This document shows positions 1 through 12,928 of a stretch of 64,000 nucleotides of DNA, piece by piece. Both the position numbers and the translations under genes were made by a program. This DNA comes from Ditylenchus dipsaci (lineage: Eukaryota; Nematoda; Chromadorea; Rhabditida; Anguinidae): assembly GCA_004194705.1 (NCBI GenBank), contig SADC01001020.1:62001-126000 (forward strand), given 5' to 3'. Every line of letters starts with the position of its first letter. Position 1 is the first letter of the stretch. The notes beneath the pieces are model-generated. The model was not told the DNA's origin. It saw only the letters and a program-made list of their open reading frames with translations, and ran no database searches.

Positions 1-339
1 AACCTTTGCCTAGCTTAAGCCCGAAAATTTTAAAAAGCGTGAAAAACATAGAGACCAAGGTAGTCTACCCCTCCTACCCTACCCCCCCCCCCCCCGCCCT
101 CCCCACTGTGGAAGAGCCGAAATTCTGACAACAAATTTATGTTTAACAGGACTACTCTTGGTTTTCAAAACTAATTGTTTTAAATATCTCAAAACAAAAA
201 ATATTTTTCAAAAAATTTACAACCATTTTCGATCCAAAAACAATTTTTTTTGTTAAAATAACGGTACGGTCAATCCATGATCCTTATTCACCCTTAATTT
301 TATTTATTCTGCTCTTTTTTTAAACAGGTTGCTAAGATT

Positions 340-1010
340 GAGGTAGATCTCTCCCTAGCCCCAACTTTTTGAAAAGCGGCCCAAAAATAGGGTCTAAGAC
401 ATTTTTTTCTGCTCAACATGATCAATGAAACGTTTGTAAACAGTTTATTATGTAATAATTAAATCTTTTCTGAAAAAAAGTTTTACTTCGACTTCTGAAA
501 GCCTGATGGTCTTTTTAGGGTATTTTAGGTTCATTTTTCAACTATTTATGCATTTTTCATTGGAAAGGGTAGGTCTTTTTGTTAAGGACGAGCTCAAAAA
601 TGTTTTTTGATAAAAAAATTAAGAAAAACATGTTTGAGCCCATCCTAACATTCGCTGATCTAACCTTTCAAAACCTGAAGCCTAAAATACACAATATAAG
701 GACGAAGTCAAATATGGGGACAAATCCAACCCACACACCTATTCATACCAGAGCTTTCACATGCTGCAAATACTAGAAAGTGAAAAATACTCAAAGATTA
801 CCTTTGACTACAATCCCCTCAAAAATACCCTGAAAGACCATCTGGCCTTCAGAAGTTGAAGTGAAAATTATTTGAAAAAATTTTTTTCATATCAACAACT
901 GTTTATAAACTTTTCTTTTATTATGTAAAGCAGAAAAAGTGACTCGGGATTTTTTAATTTAGTTTAGTTTTTTAAACTTTGGGGATGGGGGGTCGTAAAT
1001 GGACAAGTAC
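340..1010. repeat. Palindromic MITE-like element
   Basis: Two diverged inverted arms are readable: about 440-535 (AAAGCCTGATGGTCTTTTTA) pairs with about 815-935 (ACCCTGAAAGACCATCTGG), and further pairs flank them. The centre holds a smaller hairpin at 580-660. No protein is encoded. Confidence 0.6.
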
Positions 1011-1074
1011 CAAGATTGGGTTCCATTTAAAAATATTATGAACAAGATTTTTGCCATAAATTATGAAAACTTAC

Positions 1075-1937
1075 TGTGCGTGCTATATCCAGGAATCCAT
1101 TGAAGTCAAACTTCTTTTCAGTCATCTCAGAGTTAAAATAATTGAAATAATAAGTTAGAAGCAAATGTTCTTGTCGCTCTTTAGGGATTTCATGTACAAT
1201 CTCAGCCAATTCCTGCTTGCTAATGCAATGATTGAAATTATCCAGTTCTAGTACATTACAACTATAAAGCCTTCATACTTTGCCCAATCCATTTTTAGTT
1301 GTATCGTTGGGAAGTTGAATTTCAGCACCAGCTGAGAGCAGTTCAACAGGCCTGACAGAAATACTTCTTTAAGCAGGTTGTGATACTCTTGTGAAGAGCT
1401 CTCTAGTTTGCTTAATTGGGTGACTTGAAGGGTAAATTTTGAGCTGACCCACAAATGAGCTAAGCATTTTAGCTGTTGTTGAACTTCTGGCGTGAAACCA
1501 CCCTTGTCCATGTTCAGAGTTACCTCCTGCAATCGGATGGCAGCAGATTTGAGGTAGGGGTAGAGCATGTGGAACGGGGTATCATAGCTAATTTGCTCTC
1601 CACGCTGCTTTTGATTCCGTCGTGTTTTAGCGTTGTTTTTGAAGAGTCTAAAAGTTTGGTTCTTCTCCTTGCAGAATATCAAGCCGCATGTGCCCTGGGA
1701 AGTGCTTATGTGCAGCTGGTGAAAACAGCGGTATGGAGCTGTTGGAAAATGGTTTTTCACTAACTGATGGAATGTAGATGAATAGATCGAACAAAGCTCT
1801 AATTCAGGCCGACTGCAGAATGCAAGCATTTCATGCAGGATCTCTTGCTTAAATAGGCTAGATACCGCTGTGACTGAGCCATAGGGTTTAGTTGGGGGAA
1901 GAGCAGTGAATAAGAATTCAAACAAAAAACTAGACAT
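1075..1937 (-). CDS. F-box-like protein, 5' exon (3' end not found)
   Basis: The open frame starts at an ATG at 1937 and runs to a donor (ACA|GTAAGT) whose last exon base is about 1075. Residues about 25-70 look like a degenerate F-box: two hydrophobic helices (motifs ILHEMLAFCSRPEL and FHQLVKNHF). The rest is a charged, Leu-rich C-terminal region. The frame breaks near 1266 and resumes in another frame (VLELDNFNHC, then AEIVHEIPKERQEH) up to the donor. One added base in the GG at that point would join the two, so I treat it as one exon with a frameshift. The gene at 49298-50827 has a similar layout and similar spacing of residues. F-box proteins are substrate receptors of SCF ubiquitin ligases and form large, fast-evolving families in nematodes. 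The family assignment rests on pattern and is moderate. I found no following exon in 1-1068. Confidence 0.55.
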
Positions 1938-1949
1938 GGCTAGTAACTC

Positions 1950-4150
1950 CTAAATATATTTTAGAACTTGCAAAAAATTAAATAACGCTTGTTAGCGGAG
2001 GTTAGGAAGATGGTGTAGGATTGGTTGCTCCCGAAATACCTCGGCCTCCCGCCTGTTTTTCATGAAAAACAGCTTGGTCCCTTAGATGTTTGCTGTCACC
2101 CTTTTGCTCTGCCTCAGATATCTTATTTTGGTGTTATAATTATTGGCCTTCGGGTAAGCCCCTGTTGATTTTTATCTAAATTTTACAATGAGGCTGTTTT
2201 CCTTTCATAGTTAATAAAAAATTAGTGTGGGGATCAAGGTGACCACGTTGAATATATATTCTACAACAACCCCTGTCTAAAAAAACAAGGAAACCAAGTT
2301 ATTTTAAAGGAAGCTGTCCACTTGTGTGACTAGAAATTTTCTTTATGCATGGCGAAGTGAATAATAAGCATTCGTGATTTATGGCCCAAATAGGTCGCAG
2401 GTTCAGGTCGCAGGTGTCACGCTATTTATTTCAGCCTGTTTGACCAATTTTCGGGGTAATTCGACTTCATTAGCACCAGATTCGAAACTTCAACACCACT
2501 TCAAGCCAGAAAATCAATCCAAAATAATATCTACTGCGCCATGCATACTGGAAATTTCTAATTACGCAAGTTGACCGCTACCTGTAAGAGAAACGACTCT
2601 ACACTAGCACTGGTAATAACTTTCTAATCTACATTCTTATTGTTTACTTTTTTTGTAGACCAACGTACGAAAAGTGTCTGCAGGTACTTTAAGACGCGAA
2701 AGTCGTACTGTAATGTCGTAGTTTGAGGTAGTTTGCAATGAATTGGTGTAGAATTTTGAGCGATTAAGCCTAACTGACTGGAACTCTGATCCTATCAATC
2801 GCTTTTTCGCAAAAATTTACCTTTTTGAGTGAAACCCTATAAACCAGTTATTTTAGCCTTTCGGCCACTCAAGAATGGGTTCTGAGCAATTCTTCAATAG
2901 CGGGTGGGGATTGAACTTTCCAATAGACATCGCCAAGGTCCAAGTTTCGAATCTCCTAATTTAAGTGATTTAAAATAGGGAACCAGCCAGAAGCAATATA
3001 CCTCAGTTTACACTACCAGAGCTTCTAAGTAGTGTATCGAGAATTTGACAAAGCGGTACTTATCCCGTTTTCATAGCAAAATTGCTTCAAAAAATAGGCA
3101 GGAGAAGATAGCTGGCATAGCAAAAAAAATTTTGAAAAACAATTTACCAGCCTCTATAGCAATGTGCTCAGTGTTTTCAAAGGCCTGAGTTGTTTTCTTA
3201 GTCTGTCTGCCGACAAGACTTCTCGCATGCTGCAAGCACATGAAAACAGTATTTAAATGAATTTTTTACCATAGATTATCATTTTATCATATACTAGCGA
3301 TTTTGGAAAACTTTTTAACTGTGAGCACACATGGGAAGCTTACCACACGAGCACACAAAAAACTTTTCATCGAATTTTCCTTAGGTTACAGACTGGGTCG
3401 CTTACTTGCTGGTCTTAACCTCTATTTTGTGGTATGTATATAGTATTGTATATGGTATGTTTCGATCGATAACAATAATGAAAATAAAATGAAAAACTAA
3501 TAGTAAACATTGATTGGCAGAAAAATATTACACAAAAGCAACAAAAGTTTTGAAAAAGGCAAAACTTCCAAATTCGGTCAAAGCACAGCAATGTACTATC
3601 ATTAAGATTGTATAAAATAAATGTTCTGGGAAAGGATGCATGTTTTTTATCTCACAGTCAAATAAGTTTCTATAAACTATAATTAATCTGTGACACTTTG
3701 GATTGGGTAACTTTATCTGTAACAAATTATACTGATTGGAGTTTCGGCATTTTCTCAAATACTTTGTGCCTTACGCCATTGTTTTGAAAAATATATAACT
3801 GCTTTTGTTAAATTTTTGTTATATATGTTGAAAATGTGTACAGTAGACTCTATATATCGGGTCTTACAAGGGAACAACTGAGCAGCGAAATAAGTGCTAC
3901 GTGTGAGCACTAATCTGGCGTCAGCATCGTGATCTGTCAATGAACGCTTAACTTGTCTGATAATTTGGCTTAGTAACTACAAAATTTTTAATTTTTGTGC
4001 TGAGACAATTTTTTCTTCAGGTCAGCCCAAACGGCATGCTAAGCTTGCTTTAGCATGAAAAGGATATTGAATGGTATATTACCCATATCAGCGTTACCCA
4101 CTGTTGATGTTCAAAAGTTCTAACATTTTTATAAATGATCTGCAAAATTG
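1950..4150. other. Gene-poor interval with repeat remnants
   Basis: No convincing exon was seen. A tRNA-derived, SINE-like stretch lies at about 2320-2420; its flank (CTAGAAATTTTCTTTATGCA) recurs inverted at 2535-2580 and again at 25855-25900. The block at 2760-2950 (CCTTTCGGCCACTC) resembles 32390-32490. Minus-strand reading frames at 3528-3940 lack codon bias, start context and recognisable motifs. Confidence 0.5.
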
Positions 4151-4187
4151 AAAATATTTTGAACAAAGATGCAACAGACCCTATTTG

Positions 4188-4910
4188 GGCACTTATGCAC
4201 TTGGGGGGGGGGAGGTTGGTCGCATTTTTCAGTTATTTAAAAATAGTGTTTAAACGTCTCCTAAGTAATTTTTATATGCTTGAAACGATAAAAAGCTATT
4301 TTCTCACATTTTTCCACACAAAAAATGGATTTTTTGAAAAAAAATTTTTTTGACCAAAATTCGACTTTTTGCCTTGGGGGACCAAGCTAAACCATCCTAA
4401 AGAGGTACCCAGACAACCAAAAAAGATGGAATTTGAACATAGTTTTGTTTGCTGGGGCCTACCCCATGAAGAAACTCTGGTATGCATACATTTTTTATGC
4501 ATCCAGAGTCCCTTTCGAGTGATTTGTGTCTAAGGTATGGGGGTGTGCGCATCTCAACCCCAAGCCACCAAGCCCCCTGCGCCCCCTTCGGGGCGCAGGG
4601 GGCTTGAGAGTTAGAGATGCGCGCACTCACTTACCTTAGACATGATTCCGAGCAAGACTCTTGATCATAAAATGCATAAAGAGACTCTTTTTGCTAAGCT
4701 CCACTGACCAAAACGGGGTGAAATACCTTATATAAGGTGGTTTACCTTGGTCCCCCAAGGCAAAAAGTCGAATTTCGGTCAATTTTTTTTTCAAAAAATC
4801 TATTTTTTGTGTGTAAAAATGTAAGAAAATAGCTTTTTTATCGTTTTAAGCTTATAAAAATTACTTAGGAGACGTTTAAACACTATTTTTAAATAACTGA
4901 AAAATGCGAA
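4188..4910. repeat. Large palindromic element with an inner GC-rich hairpin
   Basis: The outer arms (4210-4395 and 4735-4910) share GCCTTGGGGGACCAAG and GGAGACGTTTAAACACTA in inverted orientation. A second hairpin sits inside at 4490-4640; its loop region holds GCCCCCTGCGCCCCC. Related copies lie at 18158-19112 (inner part) and 31900-32240 (one arm plus part of the centre). No coding content. Confidence 0.75.
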
Positions 4911-5329
4911 AAAAAAAATTCTGCTTTCGTATGTATTTATGATATTATGTTTTATTTGTGGTCACAAATTGCTGTGTTGTATGCTTGTGAATAAAATATG
5001 TATTTAATTGGGCAAAAAATTCAGCAAAATGAAATAATGGAAGGTGTGATGTCAGCCGAAGAAGTACCAATTCAAGAATTCTAGGCAGATATTCGACAAA
5101 AGGTTGCAAAAACTGGCCGAAAGTCGGACTTATAACACAAACATCCGCCAAAATTCCAGGCTAAAATCCACCATCTCCAGTTCGAAGGGACTTAAATTTT
5201 CTTTAAAAGCCAACTCACTTTCACGTTTATTTGCTTGAAAGAGAGCTAAGATGTTGAATTTTAGGGTTCCGGAAATATATTCGACATAACTTTGCAAAAA
5301 ATGGCTAAACATTGGGCTGTAAAACAATA

Positions 5330-5800
5330 GCTTCGGAATGGCGGCAGACTTAGTTAGTAAGTCTTGTCAAGATGTTGGTGAGTCATATTTTCCATAATGG
5401 TATTTTCTTCCATAGCGGCACGAGGCTCTAGTAGAAGTGGAACCGAACAACAAGATCATTTTAGAAAATGTGTCTGTATAACAATTATCTGTCTCATATT
5501 TGTGCCTGTCTGTCTAGTGGTGTGGTTTGTGAAAAATAAATAAAAAAAATAAAAACTCGTGTGGAGGTCAAAGCTTAATAAATTTTACTAACTGTATCGA
5601 CAATTTTCAAAATTTTTCAACTTAAGCGAAGAGAGAGTTAATGAATTTACACCGTCTTATTTTTTAAAGTTTTATATACAATATAATTTTTCACTTATAA
5701 ATGTGCATTACTTTGCAAAGTTGTGGCCTTCAGACAACTAGAGACTATAATGTTAGGCCTGAAATTCAGAGAGCACAAGCAAATCGCCTAAAAACAACAG
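5330..5800. other. Intergenic stretch, no feature recognised
   Basis: AT-rich sequence downstream of the RWD/F-box gene. I see no exon, palindrome or tandem repeat here. Confidence 0.4.
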
Positions 5801-5815
5801 TTAAATTTGTATTTA

Positions 5816-8800
5816 TTAAATTAAACTGCAAAAGTACCGTGAGCAGCTAAGTGAACCGTAAGCTGCATTTTGCACAACCTTGTTTTCCCTTTTCTTAGCA
5901 AATCTAGCCCAAGCATGGGTTGGTAGTTGTTCTCTTCTGTCTGTGCCAAAATCAATCCAGCATATGTGTTTGTCATCTGCCAGTGGAGGCTTGTGCCGAT
6001 CATGAATCCCATCTAGAGCTTTCATGACTTCTTTGTAAGCAAACACAGTAGATGTGTAAGGTCCGGAACAGATATCCGTCAAATCCTACATATTTGATAT
6101 AAAAACCCAAAAGATAGTCTTATTAAATCAATTACCGGGCATTTTGTCAACGCTTTACACACCGATTTTAGTGGAAGGGTCGTGTCAGTGTGGAAATACT
6201 AAATTTTTTATTACTTATTTGGGGCTGCATAGTTTGAAGCAGCCAACACAATTTTTTTAATTAATTTTACAGACTAAAAACTTATAAGAAATTCGATAAA
6301 AACATTTTTAGCAGCATAAAGTAGACAATTAGGCAAAAAATAGTTTATTTTGATTTAAATTCAGACGTTTATTTCAGCTTTATACCTATCATCGATAATA
6401 ATAGCTCAAAAATAAACCTTTGCTTGTGCGTCTACTTTATGCAGCTGAATCTGTTTTTTATCGAATTTCCCGTGCCTTTTCAGTCTAGAAAAATAATTTT
6501 CGAAAAAAAAAATGAAAAAAGTTAGCGCTCTTGATCACATTAAAATACAGTCGCCCCTAATTTTTATGATATCTATTATATAAAAAACTAACCCTGAGTT
6601 TTTCACCAGCTACAAGCCTTTCAAACAAGTGTGTAATACGGCACTTTAGCAGTCCATAAAACTTGACTGAGTAGAGTTCGCTCAACTCTGCCAAAGCACC
6701 AATATCTTTAATATCTGCACATTTGCAAGCAAACACAGTCAAGTGTTGGAGTTCGACACATGTTTTGGCAACTTGTTTAATAAGCTAAAGACATTTAGAA
6801 CAATTAATCTCGCTTTAGAAACTTTATCTTTGAAGAAAGTTCTTACCTCATTGGGCCATTTTTCGCAGTCAAGTGATCTTAAATCTAGTTCAAGCACTTG
6901 CAACTTGGACAGCCTATGCAGTTGAGATTGAAAGCAACCCCAACTTTCTTTTGTGTTTAGCACCAAAGACAAATATTTCAGCCTTAAATTTTTTTACTGT
7001 TATTTTTCTATTGTTCAAATTTAAAAAAAACCTATTTCCGTATTTTGCTACTTGATTAAAATTTATTTTCTCTGCTGCCAATTCAGTGACTCTTAGTGAC
7101 TCCAGATATATGCTGCTTTCAGCAACTTGTGTTAGCAGCTTCAAGGCGTATGTATAATCACAGTTTTCTATTTCTAGTCGTTTGAGAAAAGGCGACATAG
7201 GAAAGTTTGCAGGAGTGTTTTGGAAGGGATGGCGGCAGTTCAATAAACCAATAAATTCTAGTTCCGGGCAGCTAACTAGGATATCTAATAGATTGTCTTC
7301 GTGCTGCTGAAAACTAGTGTTTAAAAGAAAAAATTGGTCAATAAAAGATTCAGACTTTTTATTTGATCCAATAGTTTACTTAAAGAAGCGTGGTTTTTGC
7401 GCGCAGTGGAATGTGCAAAATTTGAATTGGCGGGGGCACTTCTCTTTCGTCTATCAGTGTACTCTTTCGAGTCGTTTCGAATAACAGTCAAGCATTGCTA
7501 TAGTGACACCATCGGGACCGGCCTTGGGGTGTTACTATAGCGAGGGTGTCACTATCGCGAGGGTGTCACTATGGCGGCGTGACACTATAGCGAGGGTCTT
7601 GAAAAAAACCACTTTAAAAAGTGTCACTATACCGAGGGTTTCGTGTATGGTAATAAAATCAAACAGGATTTCATTCAGCTTAGGGTCTAACACCTTTTAA
7701 CAGGCTGGTCCCCACAAATAAAAATACCCTTGATACAGTGACACATATCAAGTTTTCTAATTAAAGTTCCAACTTTGAATGAAATTTCTTTTAACACGGA
7801 AAAGTCGGATCGTAACTTTTGTTTATTCTGGTACAGTTTTTCACGCTGATCATTTTTGTGTGAGGGAGTATGGGTGTTTGCTAGTCATGAAGTGACCCAA
7901 TAACCGCTTTTAAATTGACGACCATTTAAGGATAGTTGAGGAATCTCCCGATGGACAGAAATTGCTTGTCCCTAAGCTGCATGTTTGCATGGATTATTGT
8001 TGAAGGACCGCCAGAATCTGCTCTTCCGAATGAGGGTATGTGAGCTGTTATCTGTACGAAAACACTCGGAGAACCAGCATCCAACGCACAGGTCCACCAT
8101 TTTCTCACAAGGTAAATTTACACTCAAAGCTGCTCGAAAGCATGTCGTAGCCGTGTATAACTGATAAATTCTTGGTCAATGCTTCTAGATAAATTCAACA
8201 GCTACAAGATAAGCAAAAAATCAGCACAAAACGTCAACAAAATACACTTAAAAATTGCAGGAGAAGAGGTAAAACCAGCTTTTTCTTGGTATGGAAATTC
8301 GAAGGGTATCTGGTTTGGCTTATTTATGGCCGACTTTCTTCAATATTTTCGGTTTCCAATGTACCAAAATGATCAGCAGGAAAAACGCAATAGAACCAGT
8401 GCAAAAACTCACAAGACAACGAGCAAATATCACAATATTCAAGTCAAAACAATTTGACCTCAAAACCACACCAAAAACCAGGGGCATTTATACGAAAATT
8501 CAAGGGGTTATGGCTTGGTTTCCTGATTTTTTTCAAAATTTCATAGGCCATTTTCAGAAAATAAAAATATCACCTGATGAAGCGCAAAAACTGCATCAGA
8601 TACAACTATTAGATTACAAGTGTTACTGTATTTTTCCTCTTTTCGAGAGGATTGAAGAAGTGGCCTGGCAGCATGGTCATGAATGGACGATTTAGGTTTG
8701 ATTTTGTTGGGTTTGAAATCGACACATTTTTTCAAGATTCAGATACCGTGAGGATTAAAAGACTCGCCAAAGTCTTGGCTATCTTTTGATATACAACTTG

Positions 8801-11800
8801 CACCAATATCGTGTTAAAAAATATTGATTCCAAGCTCAGCAAAATGAAACCAGAGTCGTCCATTAATGACCTGGCTGCCATACCACTTCTTAAATCCTTT
8901 CAAAAAGAGACAAAACACAATCACACTTGTGATATAATAGTGGTATCTGATGCAGTTTTTTGTGCTCTATCACGTAATTTTATCATTTTCCAAAAATGTC
9001 TTATAAAATTTTGAGAAAATCACGGAACCAAGCTACAACCACTTGATTTTTGGTACATAAGCCCCTGGTTTTTGGTATGGTTTTGAATTCTGGTTTTACC
9101 TCTTCTCCTGTAAATTTTGAGTGTATTTTGTTGACGTTTTGTGCTGATTTTTTGCTTATCTTGTAGCTGTTGAATTTTTCTACGAGTATTGACTAAGCAT
9201 CGAGCAGCTATACACAGCTACGACATGCTTTCAAGCAGGTTTAAGTGTAAAATTAGCTGGTCAGAAAATGGTGAATTTGTGCGTTGGATGCTGGTTGTCC
9301 GAGTTTTTGCAGCCATTTGGAAGCTCACATGCAATCATTCGAAAGGGCAGATCATCACGCTTATTTTGACATATCACAGTCACAGATGTGGTCTGCAGAT
9401 AAGCGATGTCTGTCCATCGGGAGATTCCTCGACTTTCCTGAAATGGTCGTCAATTTAAAAGCGGTTATTGGGTCACTTCATGACTAGCAAACACCCATAC
9501 TCCCTCACACAAAATGACCAGCGTGAAAAACTGTACCAGAATAAACAAAAGTTACGATCCGACTTTTCCGTGTTAAAAGAAATTTCATTCAAAGTTGGAA
9601 CTTTAATTAGAAAACTTGACATGTGTCACTGTATCAAGGGTATTTTTATTTGTGGGGACCGGCCTTGGGGTGTCACTATAGTGGGGGTAGAGTCTAAAGC
9701 TTTTTGGTCAAGACCAACCAAATCGTCTGCAAGTGTCACTTTAGCGAGGGTGTTTCTATAGCGAGCTGTCACTATAGCGGGGGTTGACTGTACTCGAAAG
9801 AAGAAGAAAGAACTCGAAAGAAAAAAGAAGTACTCGAAACAAGTGTCCCGCGCCAATTCAAATTTTGCACATACCATTGCAAGCAAAACCATGGTCTTTT
9901 AACGCTGAAGTATTATTTGTTAATAGGAAGCGGATTCATATGCCCTTGATGACACGCCCGTTTCGCCCGTTAGGACATTTTGGTGAGGAAAATATGAAAA
10001 TGAGGAAAAAAGTATCAAATTATTCCGTTTACAGTTTTTAATTATTAATTGGCATTTCATATGAAATCGGTTTTTCAGGCTGAATTTTGTTTTAAATTTC
10101 ATTTTCCTTACAAAAATATCCTGATACGCAAAAAGAATAAAAAATGGGCATATATCGGCTCCCGGCGCCTTATTTATAATGATCAACAAATCGAGCCTTT
10201 TCTTACCCACGCTAGACCTTCTTTTTAACCAAAACGGACAAAAGACATATTATTTTTATCAAATTTGAAAGGGATCAGGAAAAAATTTGTCTTAAAAAAT
10301 TTTTAGATAAAACATTTCTGACCAGTCTTTCAAGCACGACTGATTTGATTGTAGGATATCTTTCAGTAATCTGAGTAAATGCCTCATACGCATGACGATC
10401 CTCCAAAATGATATGTTGAAGATTAGGAAGCAAACAAGTCAGCTTTGCAATAGCTCTGCCGTTGCACAATTCTCTGAAATCTATTTCTTTTGTGAAGCGG
10501 GCACAGCGAGGAATTAGAATTTTCGTTAAAAACCGCAGCTAAAATCAGTTTGTTGTACTTAAATATTTAAAGCTATTATTATTCAAACCTTGACATTATC
10601 TTCTTCATATCTAAGGAAAGAAAAATCTTCAATAAAAATTGAGCAATATTTAGACCAGCTATAATCCTTAGTTAGCTTTCTCCATCTGTGACTGACTAAT
10701 TCTGCTTGCAAACGATCTTCTGGTGGCAACCACTCAAATATTTCTATCTAAATAACATTTTGGTCCTATTTAATTTTGGACCCATTTTTGCATTAGTCCC
10801 TCTGTTGATTTTGTGTTTTTAAGGCTTTAGGCTCAGGCAAGGGCAGGCCAGCGTGTATTAGGATAGACTCAAACATTTTCCTCTTACACCGAAGAAGATG
10901 TGAGATTCCGTCCTAACATATCTACCACTGCCTAAGCCTAAAGCTTAAAAAATACATAAAAAATAAATAGGGGGACTAAGCCGAAAAATGGGTCCAATAA
11001 TTAAATAGGGCCACAATTTTTAAAAATTTTTTAACACTAAAATTGTGATAAGAAAAGTTTTGAGCTTAAATTTTTGCTGCGTAATTCTGCGCTTGTGACT
11101 TCGCCTCAGTTACTTTTTTGCGAAAAAACACCTCCGAAAAACAGCCAAAACGCTCAAATTTGATAAAAATGTAAAAAAAACCACCTAATGTACCTACAGT
11201 CTACTCTCGATAAAGTGTAGCTGCAAAAGGTTCGTTCGCACCTAGGGTCCGGCACTATTTTATCTCTCTTTTTGAAAACTTTCACCAAATCTGATTTTTC
11301 AGTCTAATTAAAATCATCGCAAGGCTTCCGATTTTGCCGGTCGTTTTGTAAATGGCAATAGTTTTGCCGAAAAGACCCGCACCTCTCGATAAATTGTAGC
11401 TTATTTTTGAAAAAGGGTACACTATATCGAGAGACGCGGGCCTTTTCACCAAAACTATTGCCACGACCGACAAAATCGGAATCCTTGTGATAATTCTGAT
11501 TAGACTGACGAATCGGATTGGGTATAACTTTTCAAAAATAGAGGTAAAAAAGTGTCGGACCCTATGTGGGAACGAACTTTTAGCACCTACACTATATCGA
11601 GAGTAGACTGTATGCCTAAAAGTATTTTTTATAACTTACCAACAGCTCATTAGCCAATTTTTCAATAGAGCATGCTTGTTTGGCCCGTAATTCATTAGGT
11701 GTGACTTGAAATGATAATAATACATCCTCTGGATCACTGTCTTCTTCATCATAACTGTCATTTTCTTCATCTTCTGATCGAAGCAACCATTCATCAAAAA

Positions 11801-12132
11801 AATTCTTTTGCCACAGACACCAAATAGTATAGATTCGGCTCATCTGGATACTCTGCACAGATATCCAAAAGCTTTTTTTGAAACTTTTTTGAAAATCTCG
11901 ATGAAAAAGCAGGAGCGAAAATTTCGATTTTCGGATCAGATCTAAAGAGCAAATTTTTGATTTAATAACTTTTTGTATAAATTGTTCACCTGCTTTGCAA
12001 TGTTACCAAAACATCGGTAGTTTCATTTAAATTTATGGAAATAGTAGATTTCGGGTTTATAATGTTGACTAAGTCCGGAAAAATAGCCGAAACAGCTTTT
12101 ATTTCTTCCTCTATTGAGTATAAATTATCCAT
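5816..12132 (-). CDS. RWD + F-box + leucine-rich-repeat protein
   Basis: Eight exons, with phases matching at the junctions: 12132-11990, 11941-11640, 10747-10589, 10538-10323, 7306-7032, 6982-6847, 6784-6593 and 6085-5816. The product is about 560 residues. Exon 1 starts MDNLYSIEEEIKAVSAIFPD, the opening of an RWD domain. Exon 2 continues it (PKIEIFAPAF, then DEPNLYYLVSVAKEFFDEW), followed by an acidic stretch. The F-box spans the exon 2/3 junction (SIEKLANELL joined to IEIFEWLPPEDR, then HRWRKLT). Exons 4-8 carry irregular leucine-rich repeats such as LPNLQHIILED and LSKLQVLELDLRSL. Exon 2 has one surplus T in a run near 11795-11801, the only break. Expected role: an SCF ubiquitin-ligase substrate receptor, with the LRRs binding the target. 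RWD domains bind E2 or RING partners, and their pairing with an F-box is uncommon. Intron 4 (7307-10322) holds nested transposons, and intron 2 holds two more. An AATAAA lies at the stop codon. Confidence 0.85.
6272..6486. repeat. MITE-like hairpin in the last intron of the RWD/F-box gene
   Basis: The arms AGCATAAAGTAGAC (about 6314) and GTCTACTTTATGC (about 6429), with GAAATTCGATAAAA against TTTTATCGAATTTC, form an imperfect palindrome about 215 bp long. Confidence 0.7.
7378..9900. mobile_element. Nested transposons: pogo-like palindrome inside a TTAA hairpin MITE
   Basis: The outer element is the hairpin family seen whole at 17837-18035. Its left half is 7383-7482 and its right half 9792-9900, ending in CCATGGTCTTTTAA. 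The inner element starts CAGTCAAGCATTGCTATAGT near 7487 and ends GCGGGGGTTGACTG near 9790. TA stands on both sides of it (CGAATA and TACTCGAA), so it inserted at a TA. Between its ends is a long inverted repeat, roughly 7740-8110 against 9270-9660, with a further palindrome inside (8180-9180). No intact transposase was found. Confidence 0.8.
10761..11013. repeat. MITE-like element with TTAGGC-like core words
   Basis: The ends TGGTCCTATTTAATTTTGGA and CCAATAATTAAATAGGGCCA are inverted. Inside, GGCTTTAGGCTCAGG and CCTAAGCCTAAAGC echo the nematode telomere unit. It lies in intron 2 of the RWD/F-box gene. Confidence 0.7.
11196..11612. repeat. Pogo-like palindrome (CTCTCGATAAAGTG type)
   Basis: The ends are CAGTCTACTCTCGATA and TATCGAGAGTAGACTG next to TA. 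The inner block TTCGCACCTAGGGTCCGGCA is shared with the elements at 42467, 55260 and 61836. A second inverted pair of the terminal motif (CTCTCGATAAATTG and CACTATATCGAGAG) lies at the centre. Confidence 0.8.
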
Positions 12133-12470
12133 TTACGAGTCTAGCTTCAAATTTGAGTTGAAATGTTCAAAGAGTAGAAAAAGGCTTCTTTTAAACAAAG
12201 AACATATTTTTGATAAATAAAAAAATTTCCATACGTACTGATGTTTAACTTAATCACAATGCCACAGATATGAAATGTAACTGATTTAAAACTGATTCTT
12301 TTTTAGCGATGTTGGGTTTGAAAATTCAAAATAAATTAGTATGCAGTCATTCCACTTGATTGACATCGCAAAGCTGTCTTTTTTTTAATTGTGGCATTTT
12401 CATGAAAAAACACGGGGAAAAATGATAGCATATGATAGCGGTACGGTAGTTTAGCTTGGTTAGGCGCATA

Positions 12471-12928
12471 CACAGTGAGGAGGCTGTTTGCGGATGCTAA
12501 AACAGACTACTCACTAAGAATCCGCGAGACAGTATCCTCGCTTTTTTTACTGTTCTCCCAAAATTATTCAGTCGGTGTGGTTTTTTTATTTTTCAGTTGC
12601 TTTTTTAGCTTCTCACATCATATAGTTGAGGTTTAGGGCTACCAAATGAGCTATTTACTGAGTAAATATTGCTTCAAAAACTCAGATAAAATTTTAAGAA
12701 TCTGCCTAAGAATCCTAACTCGAATTCGAGTGCGGATGCTTGGGCGGAGTCTTTTTTTAACTCAATTTTTTCAGCAACATCTAACTTAGCAATAGCTCAC
12801 CTTGTAGCCCTGAATCTAAGCTACAATATGGCGATAACAGAATAATTTTTGAAAAAATAAAAAAAAATTATGGTCATTTTCATGTGACAGATCGGATTTA
12901 GCATCCGCAAACAGACTCCTCATTGTGC
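12471..12928. repeat. MITE-like element upstream of the RWD/F-box gene
   Basis: The arms GTGAGGAGGCTGTTTGCGGA (about 12475) and TCCGCAAACAGACTCCTCA (about 12903) are inverted. The interior carries the phrase TGTAGCCCTGAATCT, which recurs in the palindrome at 62399-63196. Confidence 0.7.

Noticed and set aside
1476..1763. A 95-codon plus-strand frame
   Set aside because: It is antisense to the F-box-like exon and has no motif.
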